DNA of 64,000 nt, from assembly GCF_016406085.1 (NCBI RefSeq), contig NZ_JAEHFJ010000014.1, positions 38,420 through 102,419 of the forward strand, in the 5' to 3' direction. Below the pieces are notes generated by a model. The model saw nothing but the letters and a program-made list of their open reading frames with translations. It searched no databases and had not been told where the DNA came from. This DNA is from Aureibaculum flavum. Its GTDB lineage: Bacteria > Bacteroidota > Bacteroidia > Flavobacteriales > Flavobacteriaceae. Of this stretch, positions 45,167 through 54,061 are shown piece by piece (the stretch's first letter is position 1; each line of letters starts with the position of its first letter). Made by a program: the position numbers and the translations under genes.

Positions 45167-45187
45167 ACTAACTAAACTTTATACAAT

Positions 45188-45865
45188 ATGAAAAATTATT
45201 TAGCAGAAATGTTCGGAACATTTGTTCTGGTATTTATTGGCTGTGGTAGTGCAGTTATTTCCGGCGGAGATGTCGGTTTTTTAGGAATAGCTTTTGCTTT
45301 CGGTATTGCTGTTTTGGCAATGGTATATGCTATTGGTCCGGTATCGGGATGTCATATTAATCCCGCGATTACAGTGGGTATGCTTTTCGCAGGAAAAATT
45401 AACGCCAAAGATGCAGGGGGTTATATTATTTTCCAGATTATTGGTGCTATTTTAGGTGCTGGGGTATTATTCTTAATTGCTGGCGGTCATGCGGATTATG
45501 ATATTGCCATAAATGGATTAGGACAAAATGGATTTGGTGCAGGATCACCTAATGGGTACAACATGCAATCTGCATTTATAGCAGAGGTAGTTTTAACAGC
45601 TATATTTTTATTAGTTATTTTTGGTGCTACACATAAGGATGCTAATGTTAAATTTGCTGGTATTGCAATTGGTTTAGCGTTAACAATGATACATATTGTT
45701 GGTATTCCTATTTCAGGAACTTCAGTAAATCCTGCACGTAGTATCGGACCTGCTTTATTTGTACAAGGACTTGCGTTAACCCAATTGTGGCTGTTTATTG
45801 TGGCACCAATTATTGGTGGTATTTTAGGGGCTTTAATATGGAAAATTATTAAACCGGTTGGATAA
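45188..45865 (+). CDS. aqpZ: Aquaporin Z-like water channel
   Basis: 225 aa, six membrane helices. The two pore half-helices carry N-P-A (I-N-P-A-I-T-V-G, and V-N-P-A-R-S-I-G-P). Arg after the second N-P-A is the selectivity-filter arginine, and the preceding H-I-V-G-I-P-I-S-G-T-S supplies the water-selective filter type found in AqpZ rather than a glycerol facilitator. The length is normal. It is monocistronic, with a strong palindromic terminator after the stop. Confidence 0.92.
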   Translation: MKNYLAEMFGTFVLVFIGCGSAVISGGDVGFLGIAFAFGIAVLAMVYAIGPVSGCHINPAITVGMLFAGKINAKDAGGYIIFQIIGAILGAGVLFLIAGGHADYDIAINGLGQNGFGAGSPNGYNMQSAFIAEVVLTAIFLLVIFGATHKDANVKFAGIAIGLALTMIHIVGIPISGTSVNPARSIGPALFVQGLALTQLWLFIVAPIIGGILGALIWKIIKPVG

Positions 45866-45878
45866 ACAGGTTTTGAAT

Positions 45879-45924
45879 AAAAAAAATGCTCTGAGATAAT
45901 TAATTATCTCAGAGCATTTTTTTC
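45879..45924. terminator. Bidirectional terminator between aqpZ and the YceI-like gene
   Basis: A near-perfect palindrome runs from an A-run through TGCTCTGAGATAATT and its inverse to a T-run. It serves both converging genes. Confidence 0.92.
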
Positions 45925-45943
45925 GTTTTTGTATTAAAATATT

Positions 45944-46558
45944 TTACTCTTTTTTCAAATTTATGGCTGCACTAATTCCTACTTCACTCCATGTTTTACT
46001 TACACCATCAGGTCCCTTATGCAATTCAAAACATGCCTTGCTTATTGATTCTAAAGCAGATTGAGCTTTAAAATCTTCTAAATTCAAAGAACCCTCTAAT
46101 TCAACTAATTGACCACTTGAAGTATAAGTAACAGGAACTTTATGCTGTACTCCATTCATTTTTAGATCTACGTTACCTGTACCGTCTTGTTTCAAGTTTA
46201 AAGTACCTGTTAAAGATACAGTCGCATCCATTACCCCAAAAAACAAGGTTTTTAATTTTGAGTCTCTAATAGAATCTTTAGAAAATAAACTGCTTACTGG
46301 TATATCAAAAGTAGTACCATCTAAGGCACCCACAGCTGTGGTATCATTCTTAACATTGCCTAGTACAATTTCTTGAAAAACACCATGTACCGCGACTTTA
46401 TCAGTAGTTTTATAACCAGTCCAATTTACAGTGATGGTTTTAGATTCAATCGAAAATTTAGCAGGTGTTTCTTCTTTAACTTCTTTTTTACAAGAAATAG
46501 CACTTATACTTAGTACTACACCTAAAATTACTACGGATAATTTTTTTGTTAAATTCAT
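45944..46558 (-). CDS. YceI-like lipoprotein
   Basis: 204 aa. The lipobox is I-S-A-I-S-C. The mature domain follows the YceI lipocalin-like pattern: T-I-T-V-N-W-T-G-Y-K near the start, V-H-G-V-F, an S-S-L-F-S-K-D-S-I-R-D-S-K-L loop (like the D-x-x-L-R-D-x-H-L of YceI), and alternating strands to the end. Such proteins bind isoprenoid-like lipids in the periplasm. It starts two bases after the ACBP stop on the same strand, so it may be part of the phospholipid operon. Confidence 0.75.
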   Translation of the reverse strand: MNLTKKLSVVILGVVLSISAISCKKEVKEETPAKFSIESKTITVNWTGYKTTDKVAVHGVFQEIVLGNVKNDTTAVGALDGTTFDIPVSSLFSKDSIRDSKLKTLFFGVMDATVSLTGTLNLKQDGTGNVDLKMNGVQHKVPVTYTSSGQLVELEGSLNLEDFKAQSALESISKACFELHKGPDGVSKTWSEVGISAAINLKKE

Positions 46559-46560
46559 TA

Positions 46561-46830
46561 TTAATTTATTTTTTGATTTGTTATTTTTTCAACTAATTCA
46601 ATATATTTTTCTTTAGCTTCATCAATACTTAAATTTTTAATTTGAAACCATGCATTTAGTTTAAAGGCATTTTTTAAAGGAATACCTTCAGTAGGTTGCT
46701 TAAAATTGCCACCTTTTGTTGCTTGCTTATAATAGGCATAAAACATTAGCATAGTGTCTGGTGGAATTCTTTGTGTCATTGCTGAGGCAATATCAAAAGC
46801 AGCTATAAATCTTTCATCAAGTTTAGACAT
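46561..46830 (-). CDS. Acyl-CoA-binding protein
   Basis: 89 aa, the full length of a single ACBP domain. It binds long-chain acyl-CoA in the cytosol. The four-helix pattern is clear: F-x-x-A-F at the start, D-T-M-L-M-F-Y-A-Y-Y-K-Q-A-T-K-G (the acyl-CoA head-group motif, with the Y-K-Q-A-T core), N-A-F-K-L-N-A-W, and E-A-K-E-K-Y-I-E-L-V. It overlaps the psd stop by eight bases and so belongs to the cdsA-psd operon. ACBPs are chiefly eukaryotic, but some bacteria have them. Confidence 0.88.
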   Translation of the reverse strand: MSKLDERFIAAFDIASAMTQRIPPDTMLMFYAYYKQATKGGNFKQPTEGIPLKNAFKLNAWFQIKNLSIDEAKEKYIELVEKITNQKIN

Positions 46831-47476
46831 AAGTTGCTATTACGGTTTCTCCTCCTTTAACTTTATCATTTATAGATACATTAATTTCCATATCTAAGGG
46901 TACAAAAATATCGACTCTAGATCCAAATTTGATAAATCCGGAATCTTTACCCTGTATTGCATTATCATTCTCTTTGGCATAATTAACAATCCGTCTTGCC
47001 ATGGCACCAGCTATTTGTCTAAACAAAATTTTACCAACGGTTCTATTTTCAACAACTACAGTTGTTCTCTCATTATCTGTCGATGATTTTGGATGCCAAG
47101 CCACTAAATACTTACCAGGGTGGTATTTACTGTAAATTATTTTACCACCAATAGGATATCTTGTAACATGCACATTTAAAGGTGACATAAATATAGAAAT
47201 CTGTCTACGTTTATCTTTGAAAAATTCGTTTTCTTCAACTTCTTCAATAACGACAACCTTCCCATCTACAGCGGCAATAATTTGATTGTCATTTTCTGTA
47301 GTGTGTCTTTTAGGGTTTCTAAAAAACTGTAATATTAAAACAAACAGAATTAAAAAAATAACCATAATGGATGTTCTCAACCATTCAACATGAATTAAAT
47401 TATCAACCAATAAAATAATACCTGCAAAAATAAGCATTGAAATCATGATTATTTTATATCCTTCTTTATGAAACAT
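46823..47476 (-). CDS. psd: Phosphatidylserine decarboxylase proenzyme
   Basis: 217 aa, the short type found in Bacteroidota. It makes phosphatidylethanolamine using a pyruvoyl group formed by self-cleavage. Two N-terminal membrane helices (about residues 10-45) are followed by S-P-L-N-V-H-V-T-R-Y-P-I-G-G and the cleavage site in G-F-I-K-F-G-S-R-V-D, where the Gly-Ser bond is cut and Ser becomes pyruvoyl. It lies 11 bp after cdsA. Confidence 0.93.
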   Translation of the reverse strand: MFHKEGYKIIMISMLIFAGIILLVDNLIHVEWLRTSIMVIFLILFVLILQFFRNPKRHTTENDNQIIAAVDGKVVVIEEVEENEFFKDKRRQISIFMSPLNVHVTRYPIGGKIIYSKYHPGKYLVAWHPKSSTDNERTTVVVENRTVGKILFRQIAGAMARRIVNYAKENDNAIQGKDSGFIKFGSRVDIFVPLDMEINVSINDKVKGGETVIATYV

Positions 47477-47487
47477 TTTTATAATTA

Positions 47488-48282
47488 TTAAGTGATGATA
47501 TGTAAATATACGTAAACGAAAGGTGCAGCAAAAATAATACTATCCAGGCGATCTAAAAATCCACCATGCCCAGGAATAAAATTGCTACTATCTTTTATGC
47601 CTGCTTCTCTTTTAAATTTAGATTCTATTAAGTCGCCTAAAAGTCCAAAACCAAAGACTATAAAAGCAATAATAATCCAATGTATTAGAGCAATATTAGT
47701 TAAGTATAATGATATGATATAGCCACCAATTAAAGCTGCTACCAATCCACCTAAGGCACCTTCAACAGTTTTGTTTGGAGAAACTTTTTTGTACAATTTT
47801 GTTTTACCAATAGTACTGCCCACTAAATATGCAAAAGTATCACTAATCCATATTAAAACAAAAACACTCAAAATAATTTTTGGATGGTATTCGCCATCAA
47901 TAAAAGGAACTTGTATGAGCATTGCAAAAGGCAACGCTACATATGCCAATGCTAAAAAGTAATGTCCGAGTTTACTAGACGTTAATGTTATTTTAGATAT
48001 AAATAGTTGGTAGATAACTGGGACAAATAAACTGGTAATGAGTAAAAAGTGTAAGTATTTTGAAACGAGAGAAGGAGTTTCAATAAAATTAAGATAAATT
48101 AAGGTAGCTACGACGAAAGTCCATTTATAGCTGAGATGTATTAGATTTTTAAATTCATAAAGACATAACATCATAAAGATGTAAAAAACGGCGTAGAAAG
48201 ATTCTTTAGCATAAAGTATACTGCCGATAACTAAAGCAACGTAAATTATGCCTGATAATGCTCTGACAACAATTTCTCGCAT
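47488..48282 (-). CDS. cdsA: Phosphatidate cytidylyltransferase (CDP-diacylglycerol synthase)
   Basis: 264 aa, about seven membrane helices. It activates phosphatidate with CTP, the step before phosphatidylserine synthesis. The signature near the C-terminus is complete: S-P-N-K-T-V-E-G-A-L-G-G, G-D-L-I-E-S-K-F-K-R, and G-H-G-G-F-L-D-R-L-D-S, including the metal-binding Asp residues. It is one base from the LUD-domain gene and 11 bp from psd. Confidence 0.94.
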   Translation of the reverse strand: MREIVVRALSGIIYVALVIGSILYAKESFYAVFYIFMMLCLYEFKNLIHLSYKWTFVVATLIYLNFIETPSLVSKYLHFLLITSLFVPVIYQLFISKITLTSSKLGHYFLALAYVALPFAMLIQVPFIDGEYHPKIILSVFVLIWISDTFAYLVGSTIGKTKLYKKVSPNKTVEGALGGLVAALIGGYIISLYLTNIALIHWIIIAFIVFGFGLLGDLIESKFKREAGIKDSSNFIPGHGGFLDRLDSIIFAAPFVYVYLHIIT

Positions 48283-48283
48283 G

Positions 48284-48880
48284 TTATAAATCTTCTAGTA
48301 ATAGCAAATATAAGTTTTTTGCATTATTATTACCAAAGCTTAAAAAATCATCATCCACTTTTTCAGGAACATAACTTTTTATAGAACTAATGTTTGTAGG
48401 AAAATTTTTTTCATACGTTTGCCTAATACCCATCAACCCTTCGCTTTTATCTTTTACCATTTGACTGGTTTTTGCAAATACAATAAAGTAATCTGGTAAA
48501 TCAACAATTTTATGATAATGAACCTGATTTGAAGAAAATAGAACACTTCCTTCATCGGATAGTAAGTGCTCACAATACGTAAAAAATGGATATTGTTTAT
48601 TGATGGTAGAGGTGTTATCACTATCAACAATAGTTAAAATTTTCTTTAAGTCATTATCAAAACAGACTACATTTTCCCAATTATTTTCTTTGAGAATATT
48701 TGATAAATGTTCATTGATCTCTTCCTGATTTGAACAGTATAAAAATTTACCACCTTTATCTATAAAATTATGGACAAAAGTTTCATCTAAACCAGCTACA
48801 TCTAAAACTGTTGTTTTAGAGATCGCAGTATCTTGGTCATTTTCGTGAGACGAGCTAAAAAATTTTTTAAAAAGATTCAT
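48284..48880 (-). CDS. LUD-domain (LutC-like) protein
   Basis: 198 aa. Residues about 25-195 resemble the LUD domain: F-L-Y-C-S-N-Q-E-E-I (early strand), a central C-E-H-L-L-S-D-E-G-S-V-L-F-S-S, V-V-D-L-P-D-Y-F-I-V-F-A, and the closing L-Y-L-L-L-L-E-D-L. Unlike LutB/LutC it has no linked lactate genes. In this family of bacteria it sits between ftsH and cdsA. Function unknown. Confidence 0.72.
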   Translation of the reverse strand: MNLFKKFFSSSHENDQDTAISKTTVLDVAGLDETFVHNFIDKGGKFLYCSNQEEINEHLSNILKENNWENVVCFDNDLKKILTIVDSDNTSTINKQYPFFTYCEHLLSDEGSVLFSSNQVHYHKIVDLPDYFIVFAKTSQMVKDKSEGLMGIRQTYEKNFPTNISSIKSYVPEKVDDDFLSFGNNNAKNLYLLLLEDL

Positions 48881-48921
48881 TTACTTAGAGAGTTTCTCAA
48901 AATTATATATTTAAGAAACGA

Positions 48922-50967
48922 TTACACTAATTCTGTTGAAATCTCACCCTCATTGTTCACATCTTTTTCGTCTTTAACTTCTTCTACTGCTTTTTTAGCT
49001 TCTTTTTTTTGTAAATCCTTTTTAGCCTTACTAACGGCTAATGGTTCTTTTGCAAATGGTCTTTCACCTAATATTTTTACTAAATCATCACCAAATATCA
49101 CTTCTTTTTCTAATAAAAGTTCCGCTAAAGTAGTCAACTCTTCTTTGTGTTCAGTAAGAATTTGTATCGCTCTTTTATATTGTGTCTCAATCAAGTGAGA
49201 GATCTCTTGGTCAATCAACACAGCAGTTTCTTCACTGTAAGGTTTTGAGAAATTGTAATCTGATTGTCCTGATGAATCGTAATAGGTAATGTTACCTATT
49301 TTTTCACTTAAACCGTAAACGGTAATCATTGCCCTTGCCTGTTTTGTGATTTTTTCAAGATCGCTTAAAGCACCAGTAGAAATTTTACCGAAAATTAATT
49401 TTTCAGCAGCTCTACCACCCAAGGTTGCACACATTTCATCTAACATTTGTTCTGTTTGAACAATCATTCGTTCCTCTGGTAAATACCAGGCGGCTCCTAA
49501 TGATTGACCTCTTGGTACAATAGTAACTTTTACAAGGGGAGCAGCATGTTCTAATGTCCAACTCACTGTTGCATGACCTGCTTCATGAAAAGCGATAGTT
49601 TTCTTTTCTTTTTGGGTCATTATTTTGTTTTTCTTTTCTAAACCACCAACAATTCTATCAACGGCATCTAAAAAATCTTGATGATGTACTGCCTTTTTAT
49701 CTTGTCTTGCCGCTACTAATGCAGCTTCATTACAAACGTTGGCAATATCAGCACCAGAGAAACCAGGCGTCTGCTTAGCTAAGAATTCAATATCAACATC
49801 TTTTGACATTTTTAAAGGTCTAATATGAACTTCAAAAATTTCTTTACGTTCATTCATATCAGGTAGGTCTACATAAATTTGTCTATCAAATCTACCTGCA
49901 CGCATTAAAGCCTTATCTAAAACGTCAGCACGGTTTGTGGCTGCTAATACAATAACATTAACATCTGTACCAAACCCATCCATTTCAGTTAATAATTGAT
50001 TCAACGTGTTTTCACGTTCATCATTTCCACCTGAAAAGTTGTTTTTACCTCTTGCTCTACCAATGGCATCAATTTCATCAATAAAAATAATTGAAGGAGA
50101 TTTTTGAGCCGCTTGTTTAAACAAATCTCTTACACGCGAAGCTCCTACACCCACAAACATTTCAACAAAATCTGAACCTGACAATGAAAAGAAAGGAACT
50201 TTGGCCTCACCTGCCACGGCTTTCGCCAATAATGTTTTACCTGTTCCTGGAGGGCCTACTAATAGTGCTCCTTTTGGAATTTTACCACCTAATTTCGTGT
50301 ATTTATCTGGGTTTTTTAAGAAATCAACTATTTCTTGAACTTCTTCTTTTGCACCTTCAAGTCCTGCTACATCTTTAAAAGAAGTTTGTACTTTTTGATC
50401 TTGATCAAATAATTTAGCTTTAGATTTTCCAATATTAAATATTTGGCCACCTGGTCCACCACCACCACCAGATCCTGACATACGTCTCATTATGAAAATC
50501 CAAATGGCGATTATAAAGATAAAAGGAAGCCACATAAAAATACCATCCCAAACACTTGTTTCGGTAGTATTATTGGTGTCAAAATTTAAGTTATATTCGG
50601 CTTTATTAGTACTTAAGTCTTTTTCGAAATTTTGTAAATCACCAAAGTCAAAAACATATAAAGGATCTTTCGCATTATAGAAAGGACTCTTAGTTTTCTC
50701 TTTGTATTTCTCTTTTTGTAAAGCTTCAGCTTTAATAAAAACCTGTGCTACATCGTTATTAACGATAACAACTTTTTCAACGTCATTTTCCTTTAATATT
50801 TCATTAAATTCATTTTCAGTTAATTTGCTAGTAGCTAGTTCTGAGCTATTAAAAAATTGATAACCTATAATTAAAGCAAATAAAATACCATAAACCCAGT
50901 AAAAATTGAATTTAAATTTAAACTCTTTAAAGGGCTTCTTATTGTTGTTTTTTTTATCCTTACTCAT
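48922..50967 (-). CDS. ftsH: ATP-dependent zinc metalloprotease FtsH
   Basis: 681 aa. It extracts and degrades membrane and unstable cytosolic proteins as a hexamer. Two membrane helices (about residues 23-40 and 140-160) flank a short periplasmic domain. The AAA domain has Walker A G-P-P-G-T-G-K-T, the pore motif around F-V-E-M-F-V-G-V-G, Walker B F-I-D-E-I-D and the second region of homology. The zinc site is H-E-A-G-H. The acidic, Lys/Glu-rich C-terminus is usual. It lies 31 bp after rsfS. Confidence 0.96.
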   Translation of the reverse strand: MSKDKKNNNKKPFKEFKFKFNFYWVYGILFALIIGYQFFNSSELATSKLTENEFNEILKENDVEKVVIVNNDVAQVFIKAEALQKEKYKEKTKSPFYNAKDPLYVFDFGDLQNFEKDLSTNKAEYNLNFDTNNTTETSVWDGIFMWLPFIFIIAIWIFIMRRMSGSGGGGGPGGQIFNIGKSKAKLFDQDQKVQTSFKDVAGLEGAKEEVQEIVDFLKNPDKYTKLGGKIPKGALLVGPPGTGKTLLAKAVAGEAKVPFFSLSGSDFVEMFVGVGASRVRDLFKQAAQKSPSIIFIDEIDAIGRARGKNNFSGGNDERENTLNQLLTEMDGFGTDVNVIVLAATNRADVLDKALMRAGRFDRQIYVDLPDMNERKEIFEVHIRPLKMSKDVDIEFLAKQTPGFSGADIANVCNEAALVAARQDKKAVHHQDFLDAVDRIVGGLEKKNKIMTQKEKKTIAFHEAGHATVSWTLEHAAPLVKVTIVPRGQSLGAAWYLPEERMIVQTEQMLDEMCATLGGRAAEKLIFGKISTGALSDLEKITKQARAMITVYGLSEKIGNITYYDSSGQSDYNFSKPYSEETAVLIDQEISHLIETQYKRAIQILTEHKEELTTLAELLLEKEVIFGDDLVKILGERPFAKEPLAVSKAKKDLQKKEAKKAVEEVKDEKDVNNEGEISTELV

Positions 50968-50998
50968 TGATGCGTTCTAAAATTGTTATTGTTTGTTT

Positions 50999-51364
50999 TT
51001 AAGCTTCTATAGTGGTGATTTTCGCATCACCCCATAAGCTTTCAATGTCATAAAATTCTCTGATATGTTTTTGAAAAACATGAACTACAACATTTACATA
51101 ATCTAATAAAATCCATTCTGCGTTAGCCTCACCTTCGATGTGCCATGGATTTTCTTTTAAGGCTTTACTGACCGTTTTTTGTACCGAGCCTGAAATTGCA
51201 TTTACCTGTGTGTTTGAACCACCTTCACAAACTATAAAATAGTCTGAAACTGTATTTTCAATATCTCTTAAATCTAAAATGTTAACTTTTGCACCCTTAA
51301 CCTTATCTATGCCATTAAGTATCTCTGAAATTAACTGATCGGTACTAACTTTATTTTTCGTCAT
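50999..51364 (-). CDS. rsfS: Ribosome silencing factor RsfS
   Basis: 121 aa. RsfS (Iojap family) binds L14 and keeps ribosomal subunits apart in starving cells. Conserved parts seen are V-S-D-Y-F-I-V-C-E-G, V-N-A-I-S-G-S-V, W-H-I-E-G-E-A-N-A-E-W-I-L-L-D-Y-V-N-V-V-V-H-V-F and E-F-Y-D-I-E-S-L-W-G-D-A. The length is normal. It is divergent from birA and first in the ftsH operon; a TACATTTG element is upstream. Confidence 0.94.
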   Translation of the reverse strand: MTKNKVSTDQLISEILNGIDKVKGAKVNILDLRDIENTVSDYFIVCEGGSNTQVNAISGSVQKTVSKALKENPWHIEGEANAEWILLDYVNVVVHVFQKHIREFYDIESLWGDAKITTIEA

Positions 51365-51386
51365 TAACTGCCTTTATAATTTTGAT

Positions 51387-51394
51387 GCAAATGT
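51387..51394 (-). promoter_or_regulatory. Promoter -7 element for rsfS-ftsH
   Basis: TACATTTG on the minus strand, 23 bp before the rsfS ATG, fits the TAnnTTTG consensus. Confidence 0.5.
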
Positions 51395-51466
51395 ATTAAT
51401 TTTATCATTAGTGATGAACTCATCTTCACATTTTGTTTTTTTACAAAAATCATAAGTTCATATTGT

Positions 51467-51474
51467 TATATTTG
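51467..51474 (+). promoter_or_regulatory. Promoter -7 element for birA
   Basis: TATATTTG on the plus strand, only eight bases before the birA ATG, so the transcript would have almost no leader. Confidence 0.5.
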
Positions 51475-51481
51475 CATACAT

Positions 51482-52213
51482 ATGAAGATAGTCAAAGTTG
51501 GTGCCATAGATTCTACAAATTCTTATTTAAGAGAATTAATGAAACAATCTTCTGTTAAGGATGCCACTGTTGTGGTTGCAGAAAAACAGAACAAAGGAAA
51601 AGGGCAAGGAGATAATCAATGGTCTTCTGAAGAAGGTAAGAATCTAACATTCAGTGTATTAATAAAGTTTGAGGACTTGAAAGTAGTCCATCAGTTTATG
51701 TTAAATTATAGCATCTCAATTGCCATATATAATGTATTGAGATATTATATACCTGAAAAATTATCTGTAAAATGGCCTAACGACATTTTGTCAGCCGGTA
51801 AGAAAATATGTGGTGTTCTATCAGAATGTGTTTTAAAAAGTTCTAATGTGAGCTATGCAATTGTAGGAATTGGCTTAAATGTAAATCAAGAAAATTTTTC
51901 TGAAGATTTGTCAAATGCGACTTCATTAAAGCGGATTTTAAATAGAACTATAGATAGAGATGAACTGTTAGAAAAATTATTATTAGAAATCCAATATCAA
52001 ATCATAGGGGTTAGAAAACATGAGTTTAAAAAGATAAAAAGTCAATACGAATCTATTTTATACAGAAACGGTGTTCCATCTATGTTTAAAAATGCCGATG
52101 ATCAGGAATTTTTAGGAAGAATAATTGGAACTTCGCTAATGGGTAATTTAGTTGTTGAATTAGAAGACGAAAGTCTTAAGGAATTTGGTCTAAAAGAAAT
52201 TAAATTTATTTAA
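51482..52213 (+). CDS. birA: Biotin--[acetyl-CoA-carboxylase] ligase, single-domain type
   Basis: 243 aa. It joins biotin to the carboxyl carrier protein through biotinyl-AMP. Motifs are A-I-D-S-T-N-S-Y-L, the biotin loop K-G-K-G-Q-G-D-N-Q-W (a variant of G-R-G-R), K-W-P-N-D-I, and K-I-C-G-V-L-S-E. The N-terminal helix-turn-helix repressor domain of E. coli BirA is absent, so it should not act as a regulator. Divergent from rsfS with a 117-bp gap. Confidence 0.94.
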   Translation: MKIVKVGAIDSTNSYLRELMKQSSVKDATVVVAEKQNKGKGQGDNQWSSEEGKNLTFSVLIKFEDLKVVHQFMLNYSISIAIYNVLRYYIPEKLSVKWPNDILSAGKKICGVLSECVLKSSNVSYAIVGIGLNVNQENFSEDLSNATSLKRILNRTIDRDELLEKLLLEIQYQIIGVRKHEFKKIKSQYESILYRNGVPSMFKNADDQEFLGRIIGTSLMGNLVVELEDESLKEFGLKEIKFI

Positions 52214-52218
52214 TTCAA

Positions 52219-52608
52219 TTATAATTTTTCAATATTTTCAGTTAATGTGGTAATGAATTTTTGAATAGGGCTTTTAATCATCATAGCCACCATTGCATTA
52301 AATTGACCATCAAATAATAGTTGAACTTCACTTGAATTATCGTCAATTTTCACAATATTTCCCGTTAAGGTAAATGGAAATTTATCGCTGGTAGATCCCA
52401 GTACTACTTTACTTGAAGCTTGTTGCTCTTGAAGTTTTAATCGTATTTCTGGCATGCCCTTTAAAGAAAATAAGAAAGAATCTTCACCAACTTCAAATTT
52501 ATCAGTATTCTCAGGCATAATTTGTTCGTAATTTTCAACTTTAGTTAAAAAATTAAACATTTCTTCTTGAGTCTTACTTACTATTACTTTATTTGTTTCT
52601 AAATTCAT
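52219..52608 (-). CDS. SRPBCC-fold (START-like) protein
   Basis: 129 aa. The helix-grip fold is recognisable from N-K-V-I-V-S-K-T-Q-E-E-M-F-N-F-L near the start, a middle set of strands, and a C-terminal helix (A-M-V-A-M-M-I-K-S-P-I-Q-K-F-I-T-T-L). These domains bind hydrophobic ligands. The ligand is unknown. It lies 33 bp after pyrE on the same strand. Confidence 0.82.
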   Translation of the reverse strand: MNLETNKVIVSKTQEEMFNFLTKVENYEQIMPENTDKFEVGEDSFLFSLKGMPEIRLKLQEQQASSKVVLGSTSDKFPFTLTGNIVKIDDNSSEVQLLFDGQFNAMVAMMIKSPIQKFITTLTENIEKL

Positions 52609-52641
52609 TTTTCTTATTTAAAATTTTTATTCTAAAGAGTA

Positions 52642-53283
52642 CTACCCGTTCCATTCACTTGGTTTCATTCTCCATTGCTGTAGCGTAAATTGATCTTCTT
52701 CTGCCACATATTCTCTCGCTACTGCTTGTTCAATCAACGTGTCATAATCGCTTATCGTTGTTAATTCTACATTTGCATCCGCAAAATTTTGAACAGCAAC
52801 ATCAAAACCATAACTAAATATGGCAACCATACCCTTTACATTAACTTGTTGCTCTCGTAAAGCTTCAACTGCTTTAAGGCTGCTACCACCTGTACTTATT
52901 AAATCCTCAACAACAACTACTGATTGATGCTTATCAATTTGTCCTTCTATTTGATTTTGTCTACCATGTTTTTTTGCCTCTGGTCGTACATATATAAAAG
53001 GTAACCCCAATTCTTGTGCCACTAATGCTCCAATGGCTATTGCACCCGTTGCAACACCAGCAATAGCATCTGGTTTACCGTATTTTTCATCTATTATTTT
53101 AGATAAAACTTCTCTAATATAAGTTCTAACATGTACATGCGATAAAGCAATCCTATTGTCACAGTAAATAGGAGACTTCCATCCAGATGCCCATGTAAAA
53201 GGATTTTTCGGACTGAGTTTAATTGCCTTAATTTGTAATAAGAACTCAGCGGTTTCTTTAGCTTTGTTTTTTTCAAAAATCAT
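52642..53283 (-). CDS. pyrE: Orotate phosphoribosyltransferase
   Basis: 213 aa from ATG 53283; the ATG six codons upstream lies across the promoter element. It joins orotate to PRPP to give OMP in pyrimidine synthesis. The motifs are I-A-G-V-A-T-G-A-I-A, Y-V-R-P-E-A-K-K-H-G (catalytic lysine loop), and the PRPP-binding V-V-V-V-E-D-L-I-S-T-G-G-S. The length is normal. It is divergent from the Nudix gene. Confidence 0.95.
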   Translation of the reverse strand: MIFEKNKAKETAEFLLQIKAIKLSPKNPFTWASGWKSPIYCDNRIALSHVHVRTYIREVLSKIIDEKYGKPDAIAGVATGAIAIGALVAQELGLPFIYVRPEAKKHGRQNQIEGQIDKHQSVVVVEDLISTGGSSLKAVEALREQQVNVKGMVAIFSYGFDVAVQNFADANVELTTISDYDTLIEQAVAREYVAEEDQFTLQQWRMKPSEWNG

Positions 53284-53288
53284 AAGAG

Positions 53289-53296
53289 CAAATTTA
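53289..53296 (-). promoter_or_regulatory. Promoter -7 element for pyrE
   Basis: TAAATTTG on the minus strand, five bases before the chosen ATG, would give a nearly leaderless mRNA. It lies within the rejected N-terminal extension. Confidence 0.4.
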
Positions 53297-53324
53297 AACA
53301 ATTATTTCAATAAAATATTAATTA

Positions 53325-53906
53325 ATGAAGACCGTATTTTTTAACAATTTTCCAATAAATTTAGTTACAGATATAAACTACCAATCTGAACGTCATTTTT
53401 TTCATAGTAAAGATATTGATGTACCATCAATTATTGATAAAATGGAAGAGGGGGTTTTGGAGGCTGTATTTATATATAATGAAGATTTTAATAGTTTATG
53501 GCAACACTTCACAACATCATTTAAAATTATTGAAGCGGGTGGAGGAAAAGTTTTTAATGATAAAAATGAAGTGCTATTTATATTTAGAAATGATAAATGG
53601 GATTTACCTAAGGGGAAAATTGAAAAAGGTGAAACTATTGAAGAGGCTGCTATTAGGGAAGTGGAAGAGGAGACCGGTGTTGAAAAACTTAAAATTTCAG
53701 AGCAATTAGAAACAACCTTTCATATTTATAAACACAAAAAGAAATATGTGTTAAAAGTGAGTTATTGGTTTAAAATGACTTCTGATTTTAAAGGAGAACT
53801 CTTTCCTCAATTAGAAGAAGGGATTACCAAAGTTGTATGGTTGTCTGATGCTGAAGCAGAAAAAGCTTTACAAAACACCTATAATAATATAAAATTGCTT
53901 TTTTAA
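53325..53906 (+). CDS. Nudix hydrolase
   Basis: 193 aa. The Nudix box is complete: G-K-I-E-K-G-E-T-I-E-E-A-A-I-R-E-V-E-E-E-T-G, split here only by description, at about residues 115-137. It hydrolyses a nucleoside diphosphate linked to another group. The N-terminal 65 residues form an extra domain that lacks an obvious motif. The W-D-L-P-K-G before the box is as in MutT/Ap4A-type members. Substrate unknown. Confidence 0.9.
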   Translation: MKTVFFNNFPINLVTDINYQSERHFFHSKDIDVPSIIDKMEEGVLEAVFIYNEDFNSLWQHFTTSFKIIEAGGGKVFNDKNEVLFIFRNDKWDLPKGKIEKGETIEEAAIREVEEETGVEKLKISEQLETTFHIYKHKKKYVLKVSYWFKMTSDFKGELFPQLEEGITKVVWLSDAEAEKALQNTYNNIKLLF

Positions 53907-54061
53907 ATTGAATTCGTACCAATAAGACTGCGACAGATGATGTTCAATGCTATAAGTAATTGAGTATCGAGAACAAGAAGTTGGAAAAAATATATTTTTC
54001 TTGATTCATTGAAGGGACGGAGCTAGCGAAAATCAATCGTATGTATCTATTTTACTAACAA

